A stretch of DNA of 64,000 nucleotides from Enoplolaimus lenunculus (GCA_030248215.1 JASANG010001003.1:34000-97999), one strand, 5' to 3'; positions 48,401 to 61,262 are shown, numbered from the stretch's first letter. Numbers and translations: made by a program. The notes: a model not told the origin generated them from the letters alone.

Positions 48401-50179
48401 CAATTGTTCGAAACGAAATAAAAATTACGAGGTTCATCTAAAATATCAAAAATTTCGATGCATTCGCCATTTTTCTTCCAAATTTTAGAGATCCCGATGT
48501 ATATTTGCGCGCCTCAATTGTGATGGCAGGAAAATGAAACATCTTTAAAACTTTAGCACAATGTACTGTACCGTAAAATTAAATAGAATCTATGCTTATA
48601 AAAGTAAACATAAAGAAAGTAAATGCCATTTCAAGCGCCTTGCAACCGGAATTAAAATTTACCAGAACCGGAATCTGAAAAAATTGCCGGAAACGGAACC
48701 GGAAAGTGAAGAATACATGCCACCGAAAAATTCATTTTAATTTTATTTTCCAGCAATACTATTGGTGAAACAACCCTTAGTTGGAGATAAGTACTCACTT
48801 TATCTGCTTTATTTAAGATTTTCATAATCCACTCCACGGAAGCGCAATCTACCTCCGATGGTTTATTTTCGGCGATTGTCAAGGTTTATATACCATACGA
48901 ATGAAATCTACTTAATTATTGTCGTCATTTTTTAGTAAAATATCTCAATTTCCACCGACCAAAATTTAATACCGGAATTTTTAATTCCAGTAAAAAATTT
49001 ACCGCAACCAGAATTAAGGTTGCACCCTGCCAATATATAATCAAATAAGAATCTCTGGCGCATATATTATCGGTACCTAATGCAGAACCCGAAAACGCGT
49101 CTTAAACAACTTTAATGCATATCGGAACCAGATAATAAATTTTTACTGGAACCGGATGTTAATGATCTAATTTTGTTCACTGTCGGTAGTATATGAGTTA
49201 TGCAGAAATATATATGTTTTCTGATTTAACATTAGTCGTTGGCTGAGATTTTTCATTTCACGACAGTGTCACTTCGTGATTTGTCCTAAATGCAGTCGCA
49301 GCAAATGTTAAGGTCCACACCGCAAATATCCGGTAGCCGATAGGTTTATACCAGATACTGGAATCGGGTACGAATATCGTATATCTGGTGGTTCCCTGCC
49401 TGCCATCCACACATACCTTTGCCCTTGATTCGCTCTGTGTAATTGATAAAACTGATGACTTTTGCAAGACCAACAATCAGGGAGACCACCAAAGCAAATG
49501 CAGTTACAAATAGCAGAAGAACAGCAACTAAAACAATCAAAACCGTGGACACAGATAAACAATTGGTTCCAAATGAACATGATTTTTGCGAAACTTTGAG
49601 ATATGTTCGCAATTAATAGGTTGACCTGATGATTCCAAAATATATGTAATTTGACAGCATTCCGAGAGTTTTTTTTCGATTTGTTACCTTAAGATCCCCG
49701 TTTATGAAAAAATCTAAATAAAGTGTAATAGCTGCTAGTCGGCGACCTTCCCCGCCTAGCTATGCATTAACAAGCATAAGAACCATCTTTGTGTTAAGAT
49801 AAAGTTTTCAGGGAATAACTCAAAAATTTTCGTTGCAATTTCTATGCACGAAAACCGTGATCAGCACTACATACAGCTGCATGCTGCTCAGATAGTTACA
49901 TGCTAAGCAACAAAATGAAAGGACGATGAATGGCTTATAAATCTGGAATATATTTAATACTAAAATCTAACACTAACTCAGACAACACTTTCGCTGGCCA
50001 TGACTCCATTTTGGATCGTAAAATATTGTTCTCAGCGAGATTGGGGCGGAAACCAACGGATCCAGACTTCTCACTGATGAAGAAATCTCGCGAACGGATT
50101 GATCCGGATGGTACACAGCGTCATCATCGACGATCTCTAAAGATTCTGGCTCTTCAACTACTGCATACCGGCCAGGCAT
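45421..50179 (-). CDS. Type II single-pass membrane protein, family not recognised
   Basis: Minus-strand exons: 49978-50179, 49417-49593, 47690-47821, 47443-47518, a possible micro-exon 47209-47215, 46811-46894, 46014-46121, and 45421-45582 with stop TAA. About 315 residues. The start MPGRYAVVEEPESLEIVDDD opens an acidic, signal-less cytoplasmic tail of about 67 residues. Exon 2 encodes one long hydrophobic span (STVLIVLVAVLLLFVTAFAL and onward) with cysteines before it. The outer part contains IVPMPESEDSDIYYCNNKDA, YKEHIQRYINQLDAALK, a Ser-rich stretch, VEDWIPVLSQLSTSS, RRLGEVYDTSLIKYYPSAG and VMVQFTHLSSDSHHAEAVHM, ending VLLAPPPVV. The helix-then-LGEVYD-then-MVQFTHL order faintly recalls an SEA domain, but I do not assign it. 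The last three exons join in phase 0 and the first three in phase 1; the middle (47209-47518) is uncertain, and the acceptor of exon 2 is weak. Function unknown. Confidence 0.6.
46236..46618. mobile_element. Family G-like element in an intron of the membrane-protein gene
   Basis: CCGGAGCGTTATCCGGCTCC on the left and TATCCGGTTGAAACC on the right, a TATCCGG variant of the family. Confidence 0.65.
47599..47670. repeat. AAAC-type microsatellite
   Basis: AAACAAACAAACAAACAACC and variants over about 70 bp, just downstream (minus strand) of the exon at 47690-47821. Confidence 0.93.
48344..48540. repeat. Dispersed repeat with TTATAAATCACGTATATA motif
   Basis: Shares GATGCTGCAATTGTTCGAAA, ATAAAAATTACG and a following block with 56260-56450 and 58850-58960. 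No clear ends; internal family unknown. Confidence 0.6.
48641..49030. mobile_element. Family G element, reversed relative to 33527
   Basis: TTGCAACCGGAATTAAAATT on the left and AATTAAGGTTGCACCCTG on the right. In the long intron between exons 2 and 3 of the membrane-protein gene. Confidence 0.78.
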
Positions 50180-51456
50180 AATAAAACAACCAAAATGTAT
50201 ATCTGTACAAAACTATTACGTATTTATATGGTAAATATTTATAACTTTTAAATGATAGAAAATAGATACCCCAGGGTTTTCAGGAAAGAAGAGCTTAATT
50301 GACGAGGACCAAAAATGCTATTATGATTTGAAAAAGTTAACCGATTTAAGAAAAATAATTTAATCACATTTGCTATTTCACAAATTGGAGCATACCAAAT
50401 ATCTACCAAATCCAAAACTACCCTTCGCCGAAATACTTGTGAATGCGAAATTTTTAAAGAAGAGGCCAGGTTTGTAACAAAAACTATATTCCACACAAAG
50501 CAGGAACAAGAATTCAATTGTCACCGGGATAGAAAAAAAAAAGTGATCATGTGCAATTTATCAAAAATGCTACAGTTTATGTTAGTTTTTATATTATGAG
50601 TAAGTATTTACCTAGCTATGTTATTATCATTGTTTGACAGTTAAGTTCTGACTTGGATTGGGGTTGGGTTTAGGCTTAGAGTGAATAAACATTTTACGTT
50701 GAAGCTTATAGTCTTATGGTTAGGAATATTATTGCTCTATAGTTACGGCGTCAAATTGAATAACTGTTGGATTCGAAGCAGCGAAAAATAGAGCACCACC
50801 GCACAGCCGGTCTTGGAGGTTATTATATTTGTGCGGTTTATTCTTTTTTGCGTTTTCTGCAAATAACAAATGTTAATAAAATTGTATTTTATCGCTAGTT
50901 CTACGTGTTCATATATTTCGTGGTTTAACATTCAATGAACTATTTAGCTAGTGCAATAGCAAATTTCTACGGCAGTGGTAACTTCATGCACAAACCAAGT
51001 ATTAAGTTAGTGTAGATTCAGGCCCATATTCTCAAATGCATATTGGACCTTTCACCAATTAGTGATAGGTTTTCAAACTAACGAATTGCTGCAGTTGCCG
51101 ATCTCAAATTTGGACAGTTGATGAGTAAATCGAACTGAATTTCAAATCTCACCATTCTTTGGTTCGAATGTTACAAGACCTAACACCAGCAGTGATGGTG
51201 ATAGATGCTACATACGTTTGAGAATACGGCCTCTGCGAAATAAGGCGTGAAGCGGCAAGGCGGCTAGCAAGCTACGTACTCGTGCTTCAGGAGCTATCTA
51301 GTTACGATTTTGCAACCTTATATTTTGAAGGCAAAGACGAAGGAGGACTGTGATTGGTGTACTCGGTTATTCATGAAGTTATCAGTTCGTTGTTTTGCTT
51401 GTTGGGAAAACTTAATTGTTCAGGCCAAAATACTTATCATAGATACTTGTTTATTC
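50180..51456. promoter_or_regulatory. Shared divergent intergenic region between the membrane-protein gene and DPH5
   Basis: The two genes point away from each other with 1277 bp between their start codons. The only repeat seen is the family D copy at 51027-51226. No TATA box or other core element could be singled out, so the promoter call is by position only. Confidence 0.35.
51027..51226. mobile_element. Family D MITE about 230 bp before the DPH5 start
   Basis: Ends TATTCTCAAATGCATATTGG and GCTACATACGTTTGAGAATA. Close enough to lie in or near the DPH5 promoter or 5' UTR. Confidence 0.82.
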
Positions 51457-54400
51457 ATGTTTTATTTAGTTGGATTAGGCCTGTCTGATGTTACTGATAT
51501 ATCAGTTAAAGGCTTAAATATTGTTAAAAATGCTCACAAAGTGTATTTGGAAGCATACACTTCGATTTTGTCCTGCGGGCCTCAGAAAACAGCTCTTGTA
51601 AGTAAGTTTTATTGATAAAGCGTCAACACCTAAAGCCTAAAGCGCGTTTTAAATTATTCCGTGGTTTGCATACGTAAGAAAAGAACCTAAACAAAGATAT
51701 ATACTGAATTAAATTTAGAGGATGGTAATTGGCAATCGCAATATTAGATTATATACCTATGTATTTCAGGAACAATTTTATGGGAGAGAAGTGTTTCTGG
51801 CAGACCGAGATTTCGTTGAGCAAAATTCGGGTAAGCGCCAAAATTATCGATAAACAATTCCGATATACCCCATGTCTGTTCAGATCACGTACTTTTATAT
51901 TCATATCTGTTTTAGTTTAATATCTTTAGTTTAATATCTAGCCAATTACCAAGAAGTTTGTTTTTATTCGTTAACTGTTTCACGAAAAACTGGTTTTCAC
52001 GAAATAAAAAATGACGCATTATTTGGAATTTATTGTATTGACAAAGAATGCGTTGCAAGAATCACATAACAGTGCTTCAATCACGCCAGGCACAATGAAC
52101 AAAAAACTGTATAAACAAAATAGTGCAACGAATCTAAATGTAGTCATATAGTGATGCGTATTTAGTATTGTCCGCCGAAGTTTTGTGCGCATTTTCGAAC
52201 TCTTCTTATAATTTGGCATATTGTTTTTGGAATTGTAGTCTTGAACGCAGTTGTGGTCACCTAATGCATTTTGTCGTTAGCTTTCTTTATTTTTAGACAC
52301 ATTGCTGGAGTCAGCCGGATCACAGGATGCTTGTTTGCTCATAGTTGGAGATCCATTCGGGTAATTCAATGGTATTTGAAACCAGGAGCTGAGCGATATT
52401 ATGTCACAGTAGCAGGAGTAGGAGGGTCCGTTTTCTCAAATGTGTGTAGCACCTATTACCAGTTGGTGATAGGTGTTATAACCAGGCATCGACCGAATAT
52501 CCGGCTCAGGTTCAATATCGGGTAAAAATCGACATCCGGAATCCGGTATAAACCTACCGGATATTGGTGGTTGTGGTTCCAAATAACATAAAAACTGCTT
52601 TTTACAGGTTGAAATACTAGATATTTGGCAGGGTCTGCAATTCCGGGCTAGTCAAGCGTGGGCAGTGGCATGGAATAAAAAATCCAAGTCAAAAATTAAT
52701 CTTAAATCTATACATTCATTTTTGCATGCCTCAAATACTTCCAACATGCACAGCGTTATATCGTATATCTGGTTAACGTCCGGTTCTAGTACAAAATTTA
52801 CTATCCGGTTCCGGTATTTTCAGGGCGCAGGCAAGACGGGCTGGCATACTCCGTGTTGCGACCGGATATCCGGTTCCGGTTTAACATCTGGCAAAAACGG
52901 ATATTCGTATCCGGTATGGGATATTAACGGTTGTGGTGCCCAATATCATAAACCTGCTTTTTACAAGTGAGCTAACATCTTGCTGCGATTACATTTCTGG
53001 GCAAGTCAAGAAGTTCAAACTGGTACGTTTCAGCCAGTTTTAACTTTTGTAACCGAGCGAGAGCTAACGCATTTTTGGATTAAGTGATTGCAGTCTATTA
53101 GCAGAAATTATGAACTTTATAACCAAAATACTGGAAAAAAATAAATTATTTTGACAAATACAACATCCGGTATGCGGTTCCTGTTCCAGTAAATTAATAT
53201 CCGGTTGCACCCGATGCTTGCAAGGGCGAGTGAACTATAAAATTTTAAGAATACCTCAGGTTTCGCGCATCTTCGGAGCGCTGTTACCCTGATTTCGTTT
53301 GTTTCCTAGTTTTAACAGCATTTTTGTGCAAAAAAACTTCGAAAACTTGTTTTATACGTCGCTATTCGGTATCTATGTGTTTTACGGCAAAATTAAAGAA
53401 GTGACACAAAAACCATGCTATTCTTTCAAAAGTCAAAACCAGAAAGCTTTTCAAATTTTTGCGTTCTGTTCGTTACGTCTTTCGCATTACGTACTAATAC
53501 TGGTATGGTAGTTTAGATTTTGCTGGGTTCAAACCAATAGCAACACATTGAAACAAGTTAGTCAAAAACACTGAGTATTTTTTAGATTTAAAATTTTTAA
53601 TATAATGTATATGTGCAACACTGTAAAATTGTTCTTTGTGTGATTTGGATAAACCCTGTGTTTGAGAATACATCACCTAGAGCGCAACGTATACTAAGTT
53701 GAGTATCGCCAACCATTTTAAGTGGAGATATGTCTCAGGCATACAAAAATGTGTTTCGTTAATACTCGAAGCCGTGTTTGGCGTTTTAGTATATGATGTG
53801 ATGTTTTAACCGTTGATGAATTAGTCTTCATTAAGATTTGTTCTTGATGTAACACAAAATTATATACATACGTGTATAACTACCTATCAGCATTTTCGTT
53901 CTAGTGCGACAACGCATTGTGATTTATTACTACGGGCTAAAGAGAAAGGTATCGAAGTTAAAGTTGTTCATAATGCAAGTATTATTAATGCAGTTGGTTG
54001 CTGTGGCTTACAGGTTAGTCTGATGACAATACATACGTAGGTGGGACAGGGCTGTCTTTCAATCGTTACGAGATCGTTCAAAATCAACACCAAATTTTGT
54101 TCGCTATAGTTATTGCTTAACCTGAAACAAAATTTTGCATGCGTTATTCAAGAACATTAAAGACATTGTTATGCGTCACCCGTCTGGCGCTGTCCGTCAT
54201 CCGCACGGCACAACAAGTCACCGTGTGCTATCGTACGTGAATTACTTACCTACTATACCGTGTGGTGACGGACGGTGACGTACGGGGATAGACGGTGTCG
54301 GACGTCATCAGAAGTATAGCACCATCCTAAGTAGAATAAGTCTAGCGCAGTTCTTGTATGCAACTGTTTTGTAGTTGCAAATTTTGTTAGTTTTTAGATG

Positions 54401-56031
54401 GTACGATTTTTTGAGTTTTGGTGTTTTTCATTTTGAATGTATATTGTTTGGTTTCAGTTGTACAATTTTGGTGAAACGATTTCGATTGTATTGTGGACTG
54501 ACACGTGGAGACCAGATAGTTTTTACGACAAAATTGCTGCTAATCGTCAAAGAGGCCTTCATACGTTGTGTTTGTTGGGTAAGAACATGTGGATTTTAGC
54601 AAGTGTTTTTTCACGGAATAAACCAGCAAACTGGGAAGGGTCATGTCCGCATACTTTGATATATGGTGTGGTTTGTTATAGCTATTAGGTTGAGCTTGCG
54701 CATTAGTTGAGGGAAATAATCGTGTCAGTGGCACAAAGGTGTGATTGTAACAATTTGTGAGGCAGTTTTACACACTTATCATACAGTACAGGTATGTCTT
54801 GATTGGTCAAATATTATACTTGATAAATATGTGGTAAAGTGTTGGCAACTGTTCATATATATGTGTGTAGGTATGTGTGTTTGGTTTGTTTTAGACATTA
54901 AAGTTAAAGAACCAGATCTCGATACCATAACCAAGTAAGGAACAGTATATCTTCGTATTAAGGGTTACTGTTGGATTTGGTTTTTTTATTATAATTCGAG
55001 ACCTTTTTTGGTTGTTACTTGAATCATTAGTAGAAGCTGAATGCACCTTATATATACTGTATACACTGTCGAATGATTTTTTCGGGAATGCGGGCCTTTA
55101 GTATGTTTTTCAAGCGGGTATCGTTCAAAAAGTTAGCTGTTTGCAAAATGTTTTAGAGGGGATGAACGGCTGGGTGTCAAGCCTCTCTTCCCCGGCTGTG
55201 TGTATATTGTATTGTTTAGAAATAATTACGTTCACTTAAGCGGGGTATGCCACGTGGTTTCCGAAAACGGCTTACATGTATGTAGTTCTGTTTGATACGC
55301 AATCATTTATTACTGATAAGCTCTATTGCTTCGCCGAGCTGTGATATTTTGCTATACTTGCCGATTTTGTGGCGAAATGCTAATCTGTATGTCAACGTCT
55401 GTGTTATATTTGTAATGGTTAATTTATTTTGGTCTAGGAAAACTGTGAAATATAATCCACCTCAGTATATGAGCGTTTCGGAAGCTTCAAAGCAATTACT
55501 TGCTATTGTAAAAGACAAAAGAAGTGAAGAACAATCTGTCGGTAAGGCTTTGTTTGTGAGCAGCAACAAAGCGCTGCATTTTAACCAAATAGCGGACAAA
55601 TATTGTGATCGAGTGATAGATATATTTTAACAGCAGTTATATAGTAAATTCAGTTTGTGTTATTGTCTAATATGGAATCACTTTTTGTACATTTTGCATT
55701 TTGTAAAGCCAGTACTACAAATTGATGGTAAATAGTCAGTTTGGCGTGTTATACCAGTTGTAGGACGAACATTTTGTATAAGTTTTTATTTAAGTGTCAA
55801 AATATTTTGAAGGAAATGTTGCGTGACGTTACTTTGATTTTTGTTTTAGCATTTGACGAATCAACAATTTGTGTTGGGCTAGCGAGAATTGGATGGCCTG
55901 ATCAGAAGTTGATATCGTGTAGTTTGCAGCAAATGTCAAATGTAGACCTTGGCCCACCGTTACATTCACTGGTTATCACTGGTACACTTCATCATATTGA
56001 AGAAGAAATGTTGAAATTGTGGTCGTTATAG
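51457..56031 (+). CDS. DPH5: Diphthine methyl ester synthase (diphthamide biosynthesis methyltransferase), complete, 8 exons
   Basis: SAM-dependent cytosolic methyltransferase that makes the methylated diphthine intermediate on the target histidine of translation elongation factor 2, ahead of final amidation to diphthamide. Exons: 51457-51597, 51770-51830, 52297-52360, 53905-54013, 54458-54578, 54895-54934, 55438-55541, 55850-56031 (stop TAG). Phases agree and give 273 residues; the human protein has 285. The product starts [20 protein letters not shown], the family N-terminus, which is why this ATG is preferred over in-frame ATGs upstream. Further family blocks are [94 protein letters not shown] and PLHSLVITG. 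These are the tetrapyrrole-methylase-like fold and its SAM-binding loops. Introns hold family D, G and HGH-like minisatellite-related repeats but the frame is intact. Confidence 0.97.
52434..52480. mobile_element. Family D MITE half
   Basis: TTCTCAAATGTGTGTAGCAC and CCAGTTGGTGATAGGTG, then an abrupt change into family G sequence. In DPH5 intron 3. Confidence 0.75.
52481..53213. mobile_element. Family G composite (two TATCCGG elements) in DPH5 intron 3
   Basis: ACCGAATATCCGGCTCAGG begins one unit and ATATCCGGTTGCACCCG ends the block; a second internal unit starts near 52858 with GCGACCGGATATCCGGTTCC. AAACCTGCTTTTTACA-like text recurs in both units. Confidence 0.7.
54175..54330. repeat. Dispersed GC-rich repeat related to the 30-bp minisatellite host
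   Basis: CACCGTGTGCTATCGTACGT with GTGACGGACGGTGACG and CGGTGTCGGACGTCATC. Compare 9600-9680, 28640-28690 and 37690-37730. In DPH5 intron 4. Confidence 0.7.
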
Positions 56032-56259
56032 TCTTATTTTAATGTTCAGTGTATGTGTCCGATTGCGTAGATTTACGAAATAAGGTTAAGTCGCCTAAAA
56101 TTAGCTAAGCTGTGTTCGCAGAAGGTTTTAAACATAAATGAATTGGAATACTCATAGTCGTTCTACGTGGTTTTACACAGTGAGGTGTTTTCGCGACAAA
56201 GACTTAAAATTGGTATTTTTGCTCAGTATAATAGATTCATTGTTATTTGACGTTCACAA

Positions 56260-56460
56260 TTAATTATAAATCACGTATATAACTAGCAATTTTTCTTCAC
56301 AGATATGCTACAATTGTTTAAATTGAATTAAAAATCACGGATTCCATCCAAAGTCTTAAAAATTTCTATGCATCCTCCGTTTTTTCATTAATATTTTTTA
56401 AAAACCGGTGATATATGCACACCTCAATTAGGTTGGCAGACAAATAAAACATTTTGAAAC
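56260..56460. repeat. Dispersed repeat copy (TTATAAATCACGTATATA type)
   Basis: Same blocks as 48344-48540, in the same orientation. Confidence 0.6.
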
Positions 56461-57390
56461 TTTTTACTCAATATCCGTTTTCCGTTTCTGTTATTTTTAT
56501 TTTTACTATCCGTTTATACCCTGTTGCTATTATATTACATATCGTGGGCGATAAAAGCTTTCGGTAATACATGTGTTTTTGTTTCTTCATATGAGCGTTG
56601 TAGAAAGCATTGGTACTCGTCTTCTTTTGCTTGCTTTAGGGACGGACGTTGCTTTTACTGTGATGCGACAAAATTTGAGGCTGTATCAAGTAGTGTTTAT
56701 GTATAGTTAGACGTTGGTGTTGATGATGATATTAGATTTTAACAGTACAAAACATGGTATATCTAAGCACCAATGGTACTTTCTGAACAGCGGTTTAATA
56801 AAAATATATTTTTATGTTTTTGGAACACTATTTTCATTATCAAAACACGTCCGTATTTTATATGGCATAATAACGTCTGTAGTTCTCTTATTCTCAAGGC
56901 TTTAACGTCGCGGAACTCACAAATGCGCTAAATATTTTAATAGAGCAACCATATGACGTAACCTGGACAGTCGTTTTCCGGTAAAAATCGGTGTCTGTTT
57001 CCGTGATATAAATACTGGAAAATTTGTTATTTTTAAGACGGTCTGGAGGCCATGTTATTTAAAAGCATTTTGTTGTCGGGGAACATGTTTCAGAAAATTC
57101 TTGATATTCTTTGAACCTTCCGGTCAGCTGGCATTTGTTTAAAGTTTTAGGGTGGCTGTCTAATGTTTAAAACACTTTCTACTTTATGTCTGCAAAAATA
57201 TTGAAGGTTTAATTTTTAGCTCCCAAGAAATTGCCCCCCGTTCTTGATGTAGTGGTCCCCACGAAATTTTCAAACCTTATTGTTGACCCCAATGTGTTAA
57301 ATGTAGAACTTCATTTGCATGTATTGTTCATGCATTATACAGAAACATCGCAATGTTGTTTAAGCGCTAACGAACAATATTTTTGAACTA
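56461..57390. other. Downstream of DPH5, no gene seen
   Basis: A short open frame near 56524-56703 has several cysteines but no splice context or family likeness. A family G-like fragment lies near 56960-57010. Confidence 0.35.
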
Positions 57391-57600
57391 CTCTACAAAA
57401 AATGGTGAGTCAAATTTGCTTAGGTTTTTCGGGACTACACAGCCTGAGTCATATTCGACTTCGCCAGAGTCAAATTCGACTCAGTGAGCGACTGGGGTGA
57501 GCCGCATTTGACTCTGGCGGAGTCGAATTCGACTCAGTTTGTGTAGTTCCGAAAAGCCTATTTCGGACAGAGTCCAGGTTAACTCACCATTTTTCCAGTA
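57391..57600. mobile_element. Family A MITE
   Basis: Ends CTCTACAAAAAATGGTGAGT and AACTCACCATTTTTCCAGT; central GACTCTGGCGGAGTC palindrome. Confidence 0.85.
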
Positions 57601-57764
57601 TATGGAAATGTATCAGAAACCATCAAAGTGTGACATTCGGCTACCATACACAATCATTGTTTTTGTCAGTGTTCTACCTTTAGTGGTGTCCCGTTTAATT
57701 TGTGCGACTACAATAAAAACATGATTATATTTCAAACTATTTTTGCTTTTATTCTTAGACTTTA

Positions 57765-58188
57765 CACTGTAAACTCCAATGAGTTAATTAATCAACTCAG
57801 ACGGAAAGTTAGTTAACTGCAAACTTGTGTCGGAAATGAATTTGCAGACGTGTATTTGTATTTAAAACACATCTGTGTCTCTGGCGTTCGACTTTCCATT
57901 AATATATTAACACCCGAAGATTACTCTGTCATATGACATTCGAGTTTTGACTGTTTACCCGATATAAGAGCCCGAATTTTAACGTTGATGTCGAATCAAC
58001 ATGGGACAAACTGTGTCCCGCATACCCCGGTTATAACGTGAACCCCGCATGAGTTGAGTTGATTCTCACTCTGAGTTGAAATGATTCCGTATATCAACTC
58101 AGAATTAGAAGTTGTGACGGTCCTAACTCAGACTAGTGAGTAATTCAAGTCATTCAGAGTTAAAATCAACTCACTGAAATTTACAGTG
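57765..58188. mobile_element. Family B MITE interrupted by a family F fragment
   Basis: Left end CACTGTAAACTCCAATGAG and right end CACTGAAATTTACAGTG pair across about 57850-58048, which ends in the family F terminus GGTTATAACGTGAACCCCGC. Confidence 0.8.
57850..58048. mobile_element. Family F fragment nested in family B
   Basis: Contains CCGATATAAGAGCCCGAATT, GTCGAATCAACATGGGACAA and the right terminus; the left terminus is missing or very diverged. The same right part recurs at 61140-61262. Confidence 0.65.
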
Positions 58189-58849
58189 TAAGCATATGCT
58201 TAATTCCAGAGTTACGGTCTTTAAAACCGCATTGGTAATAGTCATCACGTTCGGAGGCGTGTGAACGAATTTAAAATGTAAAACCAACTGTCAACGTTTC
58301 CAATTTATTCTTGTCTCACATGAGTTCCGTTTTTTTCAGTTTCAAACTGTTTTTGCATAAAGTCTTGTTCAATGAAACATCACCGCATGCATTTTGATTA
58401 ATGATAACAGCCCTGAATAGTAGGGCGGCACGTTTTTTTTGATCCGGTCTCCATTAGTCCATACCGTTTAAAATGGTTTCTAGCATGTCAAACGTAGCGC
58501 CGAGCATACAATTGCCTAGAATTACACTGATGCATGCGGCTGTATTTATATATGTCGTACGCCAATCTGCTATTCAGATCAATTACTGATTAGCTTAGTT
58601 CAATCTGCAAGTCATGCCAATTAATAGTAATTGGCCTAGGCAAGTCGGCTAATTTGAGCTATGAGAGTTTGCCAAGACTAATAATTAGTAATTGGCCTGG
58701 GTTGCAGATTGGCTTAGGACAGACGTTTGCCAAAACCGAGCTGTAATTGTGGGATGCTGCTGAACAACAGTGAAGAAAAAACGAACGTTGATTGGTTATC
58801 GGTATTGTTTCTGACAACTAATCACATCTGAATTGTCTTTGAAAACGCA

Positions 58850-58960
58850 TATATACGTCTCGCAACTTTTGTTTACAGATATGCTGAAATTGTTCGAAAT
58901 GAAATAAAAATTGTGGAATGCATCCAAAATGTTTTCAGAAAAATAAAACATTCCTATAAC
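58850..58960. repeat. Dispersed repeat copy (AGATATGCTGAAATTGTTCG type)
   Basis: Third copy of the block at 48344 and 56260, shorter and more diverged. Confidence 0.5.
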
Positions 58961-59305
58961 TTTTATACTTCAATAGCCATATTCTCCGATTCTGTTTCCA
59001 TAATACGTTGATCACTATCCGTTTCCGCTATTTTTACTATCCGTTTTAACGCTGCTAGTAATACTTAAAATAACAGATTGGTCTAGGCAATACAGTAATT
59101 GGCCTGAATAGCCGATTGGCCTTTGACATTTGCACGATGCAGGTCGCAACAACTATGCGTGATGCTGACTGGAACTACAACTTTGAAGCTTGAATTTTAA
59201 GCCAATGCTAGAGCTGAAAACCTACGCCTGTCTTCAGAAACTGTTTTTGATTGGTTGAAACTTACTGTTCATTTAAAATTGACGGTTAAAATTTTAGCAA
59301 CTCTT

Positions 59306-59484
59306 GGCTCATATTAAGATCAGGGGCGGAACGTTATTCCGTAATACTGGAATAGAATAAGCTTAAGCTTTAGACTATTTTTTGCTTACTCTCAGGTACT
59401 TACTGGCTCCTTCTTACCCTTTAGGCTTAAGCGTAGGCTTATGAATATGCTTACACTACGGTTCCGCCTCTGTTCTACACATTG
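59306..59484. mobile_element. Family C MITE
   Basis: Ends GGCTCATATTAAGATCAGGG and CTCTGTTCTACACATTG. Confidence 0.8.
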
Positions 59485-59580
59485 TTCCAGTATTTTAACT
59501 TTGTAACAGAAATAACGAATGTTGCTATAGCCGAAATTTTAAACTTAGAATCTGGTTGCAATCGTAGAGGTAGCGTTAGT

Positions 59581-59750
59581 ACACGGTAAAAAATTGTGAG
59601 TCAAATTGATTCTTTCCGAAATAGGCCTTTCCAGACTACAAAAACTGAGTCAAATTTGGCCGTGGTGGAGTCGAATTTTGACTCCGTTTGTGTAGTCCGG
59701 AAAAGCCTATTTCGGAGTGAGTCAATTTGACTCACCATTTTTTTGCAGTG
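59581..59750. mobile_element. Family A MITE, short
   Basis: Ends ACACGGTAAAAAATTGTGAG and CTCACCATTTTTTTGCAGTG. Confidence 0.83.
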
Positions 59751-60190
59751 TACGTTTTATCTCATATAATTTTTGCTAACTTATATAGCGAGGAAGCAAC
59801 TTGACTCAGTTTTTGTCCAAAACATTTTTGTTTAATGTGTTACTCTGCACACTGTACAGTGAATATTTGCATGCCTCTATTGTATTGCTAGAAAATTGAC
59901 ACTTCTCTGAAACTTCCATTAATTATAACATTTTTTGTTTTCGTCTCCGTTATTTTTGATTACTATCCATTGCGGTTATTTTTACTATCAGTTATCCCAA
60001 TTGTACCGTATCTCTAATCCTGTGGAATTTTTATTTCCAATTTTTTAAGCTAATATAGCTGCCTTCGCTATAAATCTAATTTTATTGTGAGAAAAACCCA
60101 GCCAGTGCAGAGGTTCCGGAGCCTGGTCGTCATTTATGAATATATATGGTCAATATAATCAAGAATGTGTATCTTGGCGTTTGTTGTTGT

Positions 60191-60370
60191 GGCCCACGTA
60201 ACGATCACGGGCGGAACGTTATTCAGTGGCACTGAAATAGAGGAAGCTTAAGCTTTAGACTAATTTTTTTGTCAAGGTTCAGGCTTAGGTATAGGCTCAT
60301 TGTTACGCATAGACTTAGGGTTAGGAATATGCTTTATACTACTGTTTCGTCCCTGTTTTATTCGTTGGCC
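60191..60370. mobile_element. Family C MITE
   Basis: Ends GGCCCACGTAACGATCACGG and CTGTTTTATTCGTTGGCC. Confidence 0.8.
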
Positions 60371-61017
60371 ATTTTGGTCGACACGAGTATAATTTTAATT
60401 TTTAGGTAAACGAACACAAATTTTAACCAGAATTGGCTGGTTCGCCGAGAATATACAGACGTATATTGAGAAAGCACGTTTTATTAGAATTAAAATGTAA
60501 AAACGTTGAAATGTCAAACGCTTTTATATGAAATCAAAAACCGGTTTCTGTATTTCACATATTTTTCAGCTTAACTCTAAAATGCGGTGTGAATGGAGGC
60601 AGGGCCGGAGCAGCGACTCCTCATAACCTCCATTTGGGGGGGGGGGTGTTCCACCGATAAAGGGACCCCGACTCTAACAGGTTGAAACAAAAACCGTTTG
60701 TTTTACAATGCATCTGGCTTCTCGCTCGCGAGTTTGGGGCCTCAACCATGGAATTTGGGGGGAGCAACCACCCCTGCCTGTTCAGGCACTGAATGGAGGT
60801 ATTGAGTTTTTGTTTGAACCAAACGCCTCATATTTTTGACTTGGCGACTGGGGCTGTACCTTCGACGAGGTGTCTGGAGGTGCGTAGTCTTCTTAGTCTT
60901 ACAAATTGTGGGACATATGGGCAGGGAAGTAGTAGCTTGTCGTAAAACGAGATAGGACACATATTACGCTGGATGCGATATATAAACGGTGGTGGCATTT
61001 ATGGATTGTAATTATGG

Positions 61018-61135
61018 TTTAGTTGACTCAATTCGCCTTCGGACTCTTATTAGGGAAACGGACTCCTACTGATTGGGGACCCAAAATGGGAACCCCCTCT
61101 TATTACACCCTCTGTTATTCGGGACACTACTGTAA
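61018..61135. mobile_element. Family E MITE, right half only
   Basis: CGGACTCTTATTAGGGAAAC through TTATTCGGGACACTACTGTA; directly followed by a family F fragment. Confidence 0.75.
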
Positions 61136-61139
61136 GCTA

Positions 61140-61262
61140 ATGTCATATGACATTTGCCTTATGTCTATTGACTCGATATGAGAGCCCGAATTTTAACGTT
61201 AAAGTCAAATCAACATGGGACAAACCGTGACACCCCTGTCCAGGTTATAACGTGAATCCGGT
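61140..61262. mobile_element. Family F fragment, right half
   Basis: ACTCGATATGAGAGCCCGAA to GGTTATAACGTGAATCCGG, same portion as in the nested copy at 57850. Confidence 0.7.

Noticed and set aside
51310-51456. An earlier in-frame start for DPH5
   Set aside because: The 49 extra codons have no likeness to the family, whose proteins start directly at the MxYLxGLGL motif found at 51457.
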